Of a stretch of DNA of 64,000 nt, positions 1 through 11,850 are shown one piece after another. The stretch comes from Strongylocentrotus droebachiensis (lineage: Eukaryota; Echinodermata; Echinoidea; Camarodonta; Strongylocentrotidae). The translations under genes were made by a program, and so were the position numbers. The stretch is taken from contig JAVYIG010005329.1 of the NCBI GenBank assembly GCA_035222895.1, positions 1 to 64,000 of the forward strand. The letters run 5' to 3'. Under the pieces are notes generated by a model. That model saw only the letters and a program-made list of their open reading frames with translations. It was not told the DNA's origin and made no database searches. Within the stretch, counting starts at the first letter, position 1. Each line of letters starts with the position of its first letter.

Positions 1-178
1 GTTGAAAGATTAACGTTATGACTATTAGATCTACTTAGAAGTTGTATAAAACAAAAAATAAATGTTTTTCATTTGTTCAATGGTGCAAATATTTTCATTC
101 GTTGAAAGATTAACGTTAATTCTATTGAACTCGGCTGACGCCTCGTTGAATAGAACGTTAATAACTCATGAAAATATT

Positions 179-465
179 TGCACTTGACCACACTTGACCA
201 CACAAGACAGAAGAACTGAACATGTGACTTCAGAGGTATGATAGTATACAAATAATGAATGCTTATGAGTTCAATGGTGCAAATATTTTCATTCGTTGAA
301 AGATTAACGTTAATTCTATTGAACTCGGCTGACGCCTCGTTGAATAGAACGTTAATAACTCATGAAAATATTTGCACCATTGAACTCATAAGCATTCATT
401 ATTTGTATACTATCATACCTCTGAAGTCACATGTTCAGTTCTTCTGTCTTGTGTGGTCAAGTGCC
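179..465. repeat. long perfect-type hairpin (about 110-bp arms)
   Basis: The arm 179-293 (starting GCACTTGACCACAC and including TGAACATGTGACTTCAGAGG) is repeated in reverse complement at about 350-464. The inner 110 bp also occurs as a direct copy at 75-184. The unit holds a second inverted pair, CAAATATTTTCAT/ATGAAAATATTTG. Confidence 0.85.
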
Positions 466-529
466 GTAGCTCACGAATGTTAAGTATGATGAATATATTA
501 CTATCGTTCATTAATATAACATTAATATC

Positions 530-1510
530 ACCCCTCTGCTGCTGAATGTTCAATTTACAGTAAAATAGTTCATGAATGTTGTTCTTGGTGAATATGATAT
601 TATTCTCTTCATGAAAATAGGAATTACTATCCTCCATCTGTTTTACAGTGAAATAGTTCATGAATGTGATGGATATAACATTACTATCTCCACAAAGATA
701 GGGATCCAACTGCTCCTGAATGTTCATTTACACAAGTGAAATAGTTCCTAAATGTTAGGTTTGATGGATATAACATCATTATCCTTGAAGTTCATAAAGA
801 TAGGAATTATTATATTCCACATACTAAGAATCTTGCTCTACGATTGGTCAAAAGTACATCATGTGATGAAAGATAGTTCGCCCATTAATGAAGGGAGAAG
901 CAAAAAGTTTGTTACACTGTGTAGATAGTACTACTATCTACACAGTGCAACACACCTTCACTGAAGATAGAGGTACTATCTACACAGGGCAATGCACTTT
1001 CACTGAAGATTATCCAAAAGCGCACTAAAACAGGCGTAATTAAGCGCATTACCAATGAGCGCAATTAAAACAAACACATGCGCGCACCGTACCCTCAAGG
1101 GGTTGGGTTAAACTGTTTAACTTTTTTGGTGTGAATTTGGGCATGGTGTGTTTTTTTTGTAGATGCATACACATCATTTTCTTTTTGTAGTTAAATTGTT
1201 TTAGATGTGGAATATAAAGCAAATAATCACCTTTTGGTTTCAGGCGATGGCAAACTATCACTTCCTCGTCGATCAGAATGTATACGCTATCTTTCCTCAG
1301 CTTCGCTTCGGAAAGATAGCTACATCCAGATCGTCTTGGAAGTGATAGTTTGTCCCATCACCTTCACCAATGGTAGTTATTTGCTTACTAGCCTCCAACT
1401 GATGCTGAATGTTCAATTTACAGTGAAATAGTTCTTGAATGTTGTTCACGATGAATATAATATTATTCTCTCCATGAAGATAGGAATGACTATCCTCCAT
1501 CTGCCGTTTG
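530..1510. repeat. direct repeat pair inside the foldback cluster
   Basis: About 100 bp starting TGAATGTTCAATTTACAG at 546 recurs at 1409-1505 (…CTCCATGAAGATAGGAATGACTATCCTCC). The two copies differ at scattered bases. Confidence 0.75.
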
Positions 1511-2262
1511 ATGTTCAGCTTTGCTGTCCAGCGTTGAAGAGTGAAGCAGTTCCTTGATGTTTGGAATGGCATCCGACGGAGAGATTCCACTGTGTAATTC
1601 ACCTAATGTAGTTTCCATCTGTAAGGACAACAACAATAACAACAATACCCATTACTGACTGAGGCCAGGTAAAATCATGTGTATTACAGTTGTCAGGAAA
1701 TATTAAGCAAATAATTACCGTTGGTGATTGTGATGGGACAAACTATCACTTCCGAGGCGATCTGGATGTTGCTATCTTTCCGAAGCTTCGCTTCGGAAAG
1801 ATAGCATATACATTCAGATCGCCAAGGAAGTGATAGTTTGCCATCACCTGAAACCTAAAAGTGATTATTTGCTTTATATTCCACATGGGAAACATTTTAC
1901 TTCTTCCGTTATTTTAGAGCAACAAGTCATCATTTAACAGCTAGCAAACGGTGTACGAAACGAACTGTGTATGTAGCATGGTGGTGTGACCATAGTTCGC
2001 CTGTGACCAAAGTTTGCGTACTAACACTAAAAGCGCTTAAAGAGGAGAGCAATACGAAACGTATACAATTAAAGTGCGTTTCACTGTGTAGATAGTACTT
2101 CTATCTTCAGTGAAAGTGCGTTGCACTGTGTAGATAGTACTACTATCTACACAGTGCAACTAACTTTTCTTCTCCCATCAATGATGGGCAAACTATCTTT
2201 CATCACATGATTTACTTTTGACCAATCATAGACACAAGATTGTTAGTATATATGTGGAATAT
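812..2262. mobile_element. large foldback element
   Basis: Outer arms 812-1010 and 2085-2262 are inverted copies (ATTGGTCAAAAGTA near 844; TACTTTTGACCAAT near 2214), each with a nested GATAGTACTACTATC palindrome. Inner arms 1207-1390 and 1711-1885 are also inverted copies, each with its own small palindrome around CTTCGCTTCGGAAAGATAGC. No transposase frame was seen. The architecture resembles the foldback transposons described in sea urchins; the family name is not claimed. Confidence 0.8.
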
Positions 2263-2574
2263 AAAAAGTGATAACCTTCATCTTACAGGTATACAAATCT
2301 GACGAACAGTGCGCTCTGTAAAAATTTGGATGAACAATATGATATTAATCCTTATTGTTGTTGTTTTTTTAATAAAAAGTTAGAAATTCATGTAGGATAG
2401 AGAGATTGAGGCATTGGGGTTCAAAAAACGAGTGGACTAAAAAATGGCCTTAAGTTGGAGTACTGGTAACTCCCCTGCAAGGATTCAACCATAGACACAA
2501 ATTTAGACATAAATATTCGTAATCTCACTGAAAACTGATTGTTTAACAAGTTGAAAATAGGGATTTATGAAGGG

Positions 2575-2790
2575 ACATGTACATAAATGTATACAAATTT
2601 ATATGAATGTATACAAATTTATACAAATGTATAAAAATTTATACAAATGTAAACAAATTTATATAAATGTATATAAATTTATATAAATGTATACAAATTT
2701 ATATACAAAAAATACACATTTATATAAATGCATACAAATGTATACAAATGTATACAAATTTATATAAATGTATATAAATTTTACATACAT
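2575..2790. repeat. AT-rich minisatellite
   Basis: About fifteen degenerate copies of a 12-14 bp unit of the type ATGTATACAAATTT. Confidence 0.9.
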
Positions 2791-2959
2791 GTACATGTAG
2801 ATCTATACTGGCCTAACCTATAGCTACCCAAGAGGGATAGTTACACCACAGGAAGTTCCTTCTGATTGGTCAGGCATTTTATAAAGCTCCAAAACAGTTC
2901 CCTCCCATAGAGACTGTACATAGGAGGGAAACTTTTGGAGCTCCATGATTTTCACCCAT

Positions 2960-3130
2960 GACCCATTATGCATGTGGGTCTGTGGATGTGCTTGCAACAA
3001 TTATACACCTCATACATAGATTGTCATTCACTGATTGGTCAAAACTATATCACATGACAATGAGCATTTCGATCTATCATTGCGTCAGAGGGTTTGATAG
3101 TACTATCCAACCCTGTGATAGTACTCCTAA
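2960..3130. repeat. fragment related to the 812-2262 foldback
   Basis: Shares the ATTGGTCAAAA...CACATGA block and the GATAGTACTATC palindrome with the arms of the upstream foldback element. Confidence 0.5.
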
Positions 3131-3374
3131 CCCCTTCGCGAATTTTGCACACACACAGAGCGTACAAGATTTCAAATGCGCGCTCAAGCCATGCAATTTA
3201 CGCTGGGCCGCACGCAGTAACTGCGTTACCTTCCTGCAGTACCTGTAAACAAGTACAGTATAGATTGGAATTCTGTATGTTGGATTTCTTTTAGCGTTGG
3301 GTATTTGAAACTGTTTTGAGCTTCAAAAGACTGTAAATATATAACTATAATGAGCATAATCTCTTGATATTGGA

Positions 3375-3380
3375 TTTATT
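3375..3380 (-). terminator. candidate GRAMD1 polyadenylation signal
   Basis: AATAAA on the minus strand, 237 nt past the stop codon. It is the first canonical hexamer noticed downstream of exon 17. Confidence 0.35.
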
Positions 3381-3464
3381 TTCTAGACCTATTCATGAAT
3401 CAATGAAAAGGATGAGGTATATAAAACAAATATGGACTGCTCTGTAAACGGATGGTGCAGGAAA

Positions 3465-3580
3465 TTATCATTCCCTCGGCCATGTTCAATCCCAGGCCCT
3501 TCTATCAAGGGCCAGTATGAACACACCACCTTAAGAGTGATAATTCCCACCATCATCCTCATGAGCAGTCAATATTTGTA
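3465..3580. repeat. imperfect hairpin in the GRAMD1 3' UTR region
   Basis: GGAAATTATCATTCCCTC near 3461 pairs imperfectly with GAGTGATAATTCCCACC near 3535; a further inverted GGCCCTT/AAGGGCC pair lies in the loop. Either a small MITE or a structured 3' UTR segment. Confidence 0.45.
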
Positions 3581-3616
3581 TACTATCTCTCTCCATAGGC
3601 TATGGCCTAACCCATT

Positions 3617-3743
3617 TCATACCTGTTTTATAAGTTGTATACAAAGATCCACAATATCTCTCCATTTCTGCATCTCTTTGGCATGCATCTGTTGTTGTTG
3701 TTGTAATAACACTGTCCAATCCTTTTCAGACTTTGGTAACTCC
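3617..3743 (-). CDS. GRAMD1: GRAMD1 coding exon 17, C-terminal tail and stop
   Basis: ELPKSEKDWTVLL, then MHAKEMQKWRDIVDL, equals the vertebrate RLPQSQTEWAQLL...HDTELQKWREII tail. It ends IKQV and a TGA at 3617-3619. Acceptor CATTTTTTTTCAG. It is shorter than vertebrate tails, which continue about 30 residues. Confidence 0.88.
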
Positions 3744-6700
3744 CTGAAAAAAAATGGAAATATATTTAGAAAATTAATGATTGGGTTGCAGTTTGAGCAT
3801 TTGAAATTGACAATACGATCGCTTAAAGACACTCAGTAGTCAGCTCTCATGGGGAATTCGACACTGTTTGAGTGTTTACCCAAAAACAGGTGTGGTCAAT
3901 TACCAGGGTTAGCCTTCAGTTTTGTGACCATTAGACCTTATCTAATGCTTTGCTTTTCCGCCACCCGAAGACTCTCGAGTATTCTCCGAGAGATTAGGGG
4001 GGAATTCTTGACTGGCCAACAGGTTTGCTGTGTGCAGATTTGTACTCCCATTAATGGTATTTCCACCAAGTCTGCCTTCTGCACATGGAAACTGACGAGT
4101 GACTCCCTTTAATATTCAGACAGCAAGGTTTTCCATTGTTAAAATCCATTCTATCACAATATGATGAAGAAATAAAATCGTTACTACTGCATGTATACAA
4201 ACAGTGAAGTGTCATATTGTAGATCTAACCTGTTGGAAATTGAAGGGTTTATATTTGGGCAAAAGGCAACCGCCACCCCCATCCCACATGATGATGTTGT
4301 CCCAATACTCCTTTGCACTGAAATTGAAAGAAATTGTCTTTTGGGGAGCAGAAGGGCGTTAACTCTGTGTTAAAGTATATCAGTAAATGCCCCTCTGGCT
4401 CCAAAAATATGACAAATGTTAATAGAATAATTGTTTTTAACTTTTAACCAAGGTTCTTGCCTTTTTGTAAATATTATGTTATTTAATTCTTTATCTTTTA
4501 TTTAGTGTAAAATACCAAAGCTTTGTATTTAATCACAAAACATATTTATCCTAGATGTAGAATAGCTTGTAGCTTAAGTATGTATTCATAGTTATTCATA
4601 TTTATTCATTACATTTTCATTCATTGCTGTGATACTTTTGTGTGTTAGTGGTACCAGACACAATTATCATTAAATGCTATTTTCTGGTCCCATTCATCCT
4701 TTCAATGTTAACCATTCACATTTGATTGTTATATTGATGTACTTTTGTTTGGATAATAAACTTCAAACTCAAACTCAACAAAGTGGTGATGCAATCATTG
4801 CAATGGTTGTGCTTACCCAAGTTTTTGGACAAACTCCGCGCTGGACCACACCTGCTTTCCTGATGTTCCCTCTTCCAATGACTTCAGTTGGAGGAACAAT
4901 GATACATTGAAGACACATAATACAGCCAAGCTGTCACAAAAAAAGAGAGAAAAAAAGAGAGAAAAAAAGAAATCAGATATTGTTCAGACAAATGGTTGAA
5001 CCCCCTCCCCCTTCCCTCTCCCCCAGCAAATTAATACAATAAATATCATCCTGAAAAATAGTTGAGATTAGCCCATCCATGCCAAGGGCGCAAACCCCAA
5101 CAAAGAATATCTTGTTTTCATTAAAACTAAGACATAGTTACCCTGAACAAAAGGTTCATCCATGTTGAAGGTTGTTTCAATGGAATATTTTTTATATTTT
5201 TTTGGTAAAATAACCATTTCAGGTCTTCTTTATTTTTTCATAATAATATAAACATATTCACATTCTTAGCATTTGCCTCCATTTCTGGAGGGATATACAT
5301 GGTTTTATAACATTTTCTTCTATTTGTAAACGATAATTCAATAGGTAAATACAAATATGAAGAAGTCTCTTTTTTGTTGTTTTCTTTTTAAATTCTTTTC
5401 CAACAAAGCTTTTGTAAATAGTAAAAAGTGCATAATTCAAATAATATCAACATCTTTTTCCTTCTTTGAATTAAAATCGATACCAAACAATAGATGACAT
5501 GGTTTGAAATTTAAATTAGACATGAAACATTCCTTTATATTCCTTTCAACTTCATTCCAAAACATACTGACTTCATTACTTCATTTCAATGGAATAAACG
5601 TAAGGCCGAATTTAACAATGAAACAAACAAGTACTTGTATACAACCCTAATTTGACTCTTGAAAGGTTATAATGGACAACCATTCACAATCCTAGCAGCA
5701 CAAAAGGGGCGACGTATCCACTCGACACCTCTATAATACAGTTATTATTACAATACCTGTACCTCTCACTTGAAAGGCTCAACAAAAGAAAACTACATCA
5801 AAGTGTATACAAAAGGGCGAAGGCTACAGAACCGTACTCGTATTTGTTGGTGGAGCCTTACTTACATGATAGATATGAAAGCCATGGTGCTGTGTAGACT
5901 GAGTTTAGTCTCTGAGTTTGGTTGGAACCATACCGGAGTAAGGTTAGACAGGAACGAAGAGAGATGAATACTTCATTAGGAAAATAAATTTGTTTTTCAA
6001 TTCAATTCATTTCAATTTTGCCTGCATTGGCAATAAAACACATGACATAAGTTAAAATACTTACCTCCTCCTAAGCGCCATGAGCACTGAAAGGTGGACC
6101 TGTGCGCTATACAAGTAGCCACTATTATTATTATTATTATTAAGTGTTACTATTGGCATGCCTCAATCACATACATGCCAACATTTGAAAAATCAGAAAT
6201 CTGTACACTATGTGCGCGAAGCGCACATCATGGGCGCGAAGCGCACATCACGAGCGCGAAGCGCGAAGTCCTTTTAGCCGGGGTCCAGGGCCTGCTTTAG
6301 GGCCCTGGAAGCTCTGGGTTTCCAGATGCTCTCTGGTGCAATCTGAGCCTATTTTAGGGACCATTTCCCCTAAAATTCAACCCAAGTTTATGGGTAATTT
6401 TTGTGTCATACCAAACAAAAAAGTGATTGAAGTGAATTCCACATTTTAATTTATCCTTGGCAGAGGCAGAGCAGATTAATAGACATAGATTTAATAGCCA
6501 CTCATGCAGAGTGATGCATTTAAGTCTAGTTACTTTTTTTCTAACCTCTGCATTGATAACGGAAGTGTCTTCCTTCTTGCCGAAGAATGATGTCAATTTC
6601 TTCGATGTCTTGGACGCATTCACTTCGGCTTGCTCATTGTCTTTATGCTTTTTATTGGATAGGTGCCTCGTAATGTCGTTGGCTCCTCCACCACTGATCT

Positions 6701-9700
6701 TTATCTTGCCGACAATAAATGCAGTATACATATTCCTCCCCTTTTGTGCTTGCTCTAATAAAGGGAAATCGTTCCTTGTATTCCTGTTCGTACTTCTGAA
6801 TTCGTCTTGCTGCTGTTCCGCTCATTTTGACAGATTTTCTTCCGAGACAAATCACAAATCACAAAGTATACGGTACCTCGAAACACGTACTTTGCATGGG
6901 GACCCTATGCATATACGGTGCGCTAGCGCAGCCGCGATAGCGAATGCATGCATGCTGAAATGCGCATGCAATTCGCAAACGTATAGAAATTATACTTACG
7001 AGATTTGCCAGCGCAAGTATTTACGTACGGAAATGTTACGTACGGAAACACATATCAGAGTGCACGTGGCGCGCAGCAACACGCTGCCACTGTACGTACA
7101 TATCAGTGCACGCTGCACGCACCTTGCGCCACTCAATCCGTTCAGCACTCGATCGGATCAATGCTATGTATGGAAAGCCAAATTCCCCAAAATCGGAACG
7201 CTCCGTTTTTTAGGGCTATAAAAACTTCAAAAACGGAACAGTTCCGTTAAAATCGGAACGGTTGGCATGTCTGCAATCATCTCTTAACCCCCACCCCCCC
7301 CCCCCCACACACACACATTTCGCTTTCTTTCTCCCCTCTCTCCAGATCTTGCCCCTTCTCTATCTTTTCCTTCCCCTCTCCCTTTCTCTCTCTCTCTCTC
7401 TCTCTCTATGATACACTTACATGTAAACACCTATATATTTACGAACCCGTTTGAGTACTGGATTGTGGTTGAACTTCTGTTCTTCTCTTCTCTTATGTCT
7501 CTCAGTTTGGATGCTGCGATCGTCTCTTTCTTACTCTTTCTTTTTTCATCCTTTCCCCCTCTCTCTCTCTCTTACATGTAAACACCTATATATTTACGAA
7601 CCTGTTTGAGTACTGGATTGTGGTTGAACTTCTGTTCTTCTCTTCTCCTCTGTTTCTCTGTTTGGATGCTGCGATCGTCTCTTCTTCCCCTTCCTCTTCT
7701 TCGGAGGTACTGCTATCTCCAGATGATCTCGAATGAACTTCACTGAAGAAAAAAAACACAAAGCACCAATGGAGCGATTCCGTATTAGAAATAATAACAC
7801 TTACATTAGATTTTCAAGTCTATTAATCATACAATTCTATTGGAAGGCGATATTGATCAACAGTCACTAGGGGTCCTTCATCATTTAGGGGGTAATTAAA
7901 TGGCAATTGGGTTCAGAACAACAAATGCCATACTTCTATTCCTTTCATCAAACCATGAAATAATACACCTTTCGCCCATTGACTTAGGTTCTGATATCAC
8001 AATATAATATGCACAAAGCAATATTTCATCAAATACTTGAACGTGTATGGGTCATGGGCTAAAAACCGTTTGGTAGAATGTTGTTTTTTCTGAAACTATA
8101 TTGTCATCTCTCTCTCTCTAAGTGCCATATCGTTTGACTTTGGCGATCATGCTGTTCCACAACTCTCGGTTCCCAGCCTTCTGTATTAGTACCCCTTTCA
8201 CTCCTCTCTCTTCCAACAATTTCTGCAGACTGTCCAACCAAAGTATCATCCTTCTTCCCCTACTCCTTCTACCAACAATTTTCCCTGTCAAAGCAAGATT
8301 CTCTAAGCCTTCTTTACGCGTAATGTGACCCATGAACTTCAACTGCCTAATCAGCATCTCACGTATCATTTTCCTTTGAACACCAGCTCGTGTAAGAACT
8401 TCCTCATTACTAACTTTGTCAGTTCAGGGGATTTTCATCATTCTTCTTAAAAACCACATTTCGCAACTTTCCAAGCGCTTTTCAGAGGATAAAGTCCATG
8501 TTTCACTACCATACATATTAAGTACTGGGTAGATGTAACAATTCAGTACTCTTATTCTGGTCCTCATACTCATTGTTCGATTCGTCAGAAAAAGCAGATT
8601 TAGCGTTAGCTATCCTTCTCATACTGGTATGATTTACCTAGTTCTCTTTCTCCTTGTTTCACACCCGACTCTACGTTTCTCTCAATGAAGTTCTTGACCA
8701 AGCCAAGCGCTGACTTCAGGAACTCAATCCTCATGATGAATCTGCAAAAGAGACAAACAGAAATAATAATGATAATAGCTACATTCACATTGCAAACATA
8801 TAAGCAGGGCTCGACTTTATCGGGAGCCCGGTGGCCATTGGCTCCCTGAAACCCCTGCGGGCTCCCTGAAAAAGTGCTTGAGGAGCCCGGCTGGCTCCCT
8901 AAGTTTTTCTAGTATCTGCCACGAGAAATTCTGTTTCTTACCAGCACTTTAATCCATGTTTTAATCCATCTAAAAACCCAAATTCCGCAGTCAAAATCAT
9001 GAAATATGCGCTAGGCATTCCAAGGCACACTTGGCTCAACTCCAGCGCGAATAATGAGTTGCAAAAGAAAACACATCGAGATCAGTGCAGGAATGCCATG
9101 CATGATAACGTTATATCTCCGCACTCGTAACGAGTGCGCAATACATGCTGCATTGTATGTCGGTGCACTCAGAGAATGTACACACTAAGACAAACGCACG
9201 TGGTCGCTGCGTTGCCAGAGCTGAGTGTATGTTTACGTCGACTCGTGTTTGTGATACATGTGCGTTTGTGATCGTGAGTGCTTATTCTTCAGCGTGCGTA
9301 CCTGGATGGACTTGATTATTGTTTGAACATAATTTTACGAACTACAAACTTCAAAGGCGTGTGTAAAAAGGGGTTGATTGTTGTTTTGTGAACATATGTA
9401 CGAATTAGGGAGATTCGTGTCTAATCGTTAAAACGGCGTGTATAAACGGTCAAAGGGACTGAAAAGAATAAAATATGGAATAAAAAAGTTTGACTTGAAT
9501 GTCGTTGGACTAACTTAACGGCAATCAATAAATGAATTTATTATTTCTTTCATATGTTTTCGCAAGGTTTGTGTACTACTATAAACTTTTGTGTGTTTTT
9601 TTCTTACAGTTTATGTATTTCACAAAATGTTTTTATTGTAAACTGAAAGTAATTTAGCCTTCCATGGGTTGGCTGTCATATAGTGATACGTCATTTGATT

Positions 9701-11508
9701 AATTAAAATTATGACCACAAAAAAAACGTGATAAACTTGGGCTCCCTGAAACCCCTGCGGGCTCCCTGAAAAAGTGCTTGAGGAGCCCGGCTGGCTCCCT
9801 AAAAAAAAAGTAAAGGTCAGGCCCTGATAAGTCCCTGGGATTGGTCAAGGCGCCTATAAAGTACTACTAGTAACCTGGCTTTAGGCAAGCTGCCCAAAGG
9901 CGGTGAAAGCATTCAAGGAATGAATTCCCCATGGTACCCATATACCACACCTGGGTCGAGAGTGGCACATTTCATTTCATTTCATTTATTTTCATATTTC
10001 TCATGTTACATAAACATTTGAAATAAAGTACAAATTGTTTTTTTCAATAATACATAATAAATAACATAACGATAAGTGGTCAATACGGAGTACTGATTTA
10101 ACTAAGAGAAATATGATGGGACCTACATGAAAGCAAGCTTGTAAAGCTGTAGGCCCCAGTGAAATAGTTTGTGGTAATAAATGGAGGACGGATATAATAG
10201 ATGTAGATTAATGTCCTGCCAAAGAACACCAGTACCATGGTGGGATTTGAACCCAAAAAAAAAGAACAAGAAAAGAAAAGGAAAATCTTGATTACTCTTT
10301 GGACTTCATTTACACTTGCCTCAATCAAGAGCTGGTTATGGAGGCCCTGGGGGATGGGCATTTCACAAAGCCTTTTTTCAATGACAAATGACAAAATTCA
10401 GTGAAAAATTTGCTGATAACCAATCAGAAGCAAGGATTTTGGTAGCTTATAACAAAAACTGTCATTCGTCACTGATGACAAGTTTTGTGAAAGGCCCCCC
10501 TGGTTAAAACATGGCAGGTGTAAACATAGAAGCCGTGGTAGAAAGGAACATTCACACTTACCTCAATCGAGAGCTGGTCTGGGAGATCATGGTTAAAACA
10601 TGGCAGGAGTATTAAACATAGAAGCCATTACAGAAAGGAACATTCACACTCACGTTAATCGAGAGCTGGTCGAGGAGATCATGGTCAGAACATGGCAGGT
10701 GTAAACATAGAAGCCTTTACAGAAAGGAACATTCACACTTACCTTAATCGAGAGCTGGTCGGGGAGATCATGGTCAGAACCTGGCAAGTGTGAACGTAGA
10801 AGTAGTCGCAATAAGGCACATTTTTGTTGTACACCTCTTTCTCTACAATGTAGCTCTGCCCAGTCTTACTCCAATTCTTTTGAAACATCTAAAATAAACA
10901 GATAAATGTGATTAGAGTGGGACTCATAGCTAATCATGACTTTTCCATATGCATATGGGGCGATTGGTGGAAAATGCAGAGGGTCTCATAAAACTGAAGG
11001 CTAATCCTGATGATTATTGGGTAAACACCCGAATGGTGTCAAATTTTCAATGAGAGCCCAGTACTATGCGTCTTTAAAGCCTGTCTGTACTAGTTTGGCC
11101 AAGGGGGATTAGACCTCCCTGCAAGGTCACTGACAGGTGGTTATCTCATCAAATCAGCTCTCAATTAACATAAGAGAGGATCATGGGAGACCAACAGGTA
11201 CCGATTAGGCATTGTTTGCTATATAGAGGGCGCAAGTAGCTATAGGAAGTGCAGTGGGTCTTAAAAATCAGCAAATATACTTACGTGATTCTCCTCCACA
11301 CCACAAGCTTTGTAACCCAGAGAAGTGTTGAGATGGAGTACATAGCTGAGCTTTCTTTTATCACGATCAGAGTCGTGTCTTGCCCAGTCTCCAATCTCTA
11401 TGTCTGTAAGAAGAAAGGAAAAAATGAAAAGATTGGTAAGATTTAGTAACACAACCAAAATATGCATGATACATTTACATGCAAACAGACAGATGAGGGG
11501 GGAGAGAA

Positions 11509-11554
<46 letters not shown>

Positions 11555-11811
11555 TGTTAAGGGAAACACATAGCTGAGCTTTCTCTTATTACGATCAGAG
11601 TCGTGTCCCGCCCTATCTCGAATCTCTATGTCTGTAGGAAGAATGGAAATAACAATTATCAGTCAGATTTTGCGACACAACAGACATGCGCATAGATGAC
11701 AGAAAGAGAGATAGAAAGAGGGGAGAGGGGGAGAAGAGACAGATATAAGAGTACAGAGAGTATAAGAAAACATGTTCGAATGGGAAGGAGGAGACAGCCA
11801 AAAAGACATGT

Positions 11812-11850
<39 letters not shown>

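Noticed and set aside
6457-7221. 254-codon plus-strand open frame
   Set aside because: It is antisense to the BED-finger transposase remnant and then runs through CG-rich transposon end sequence. No domain or splice support.
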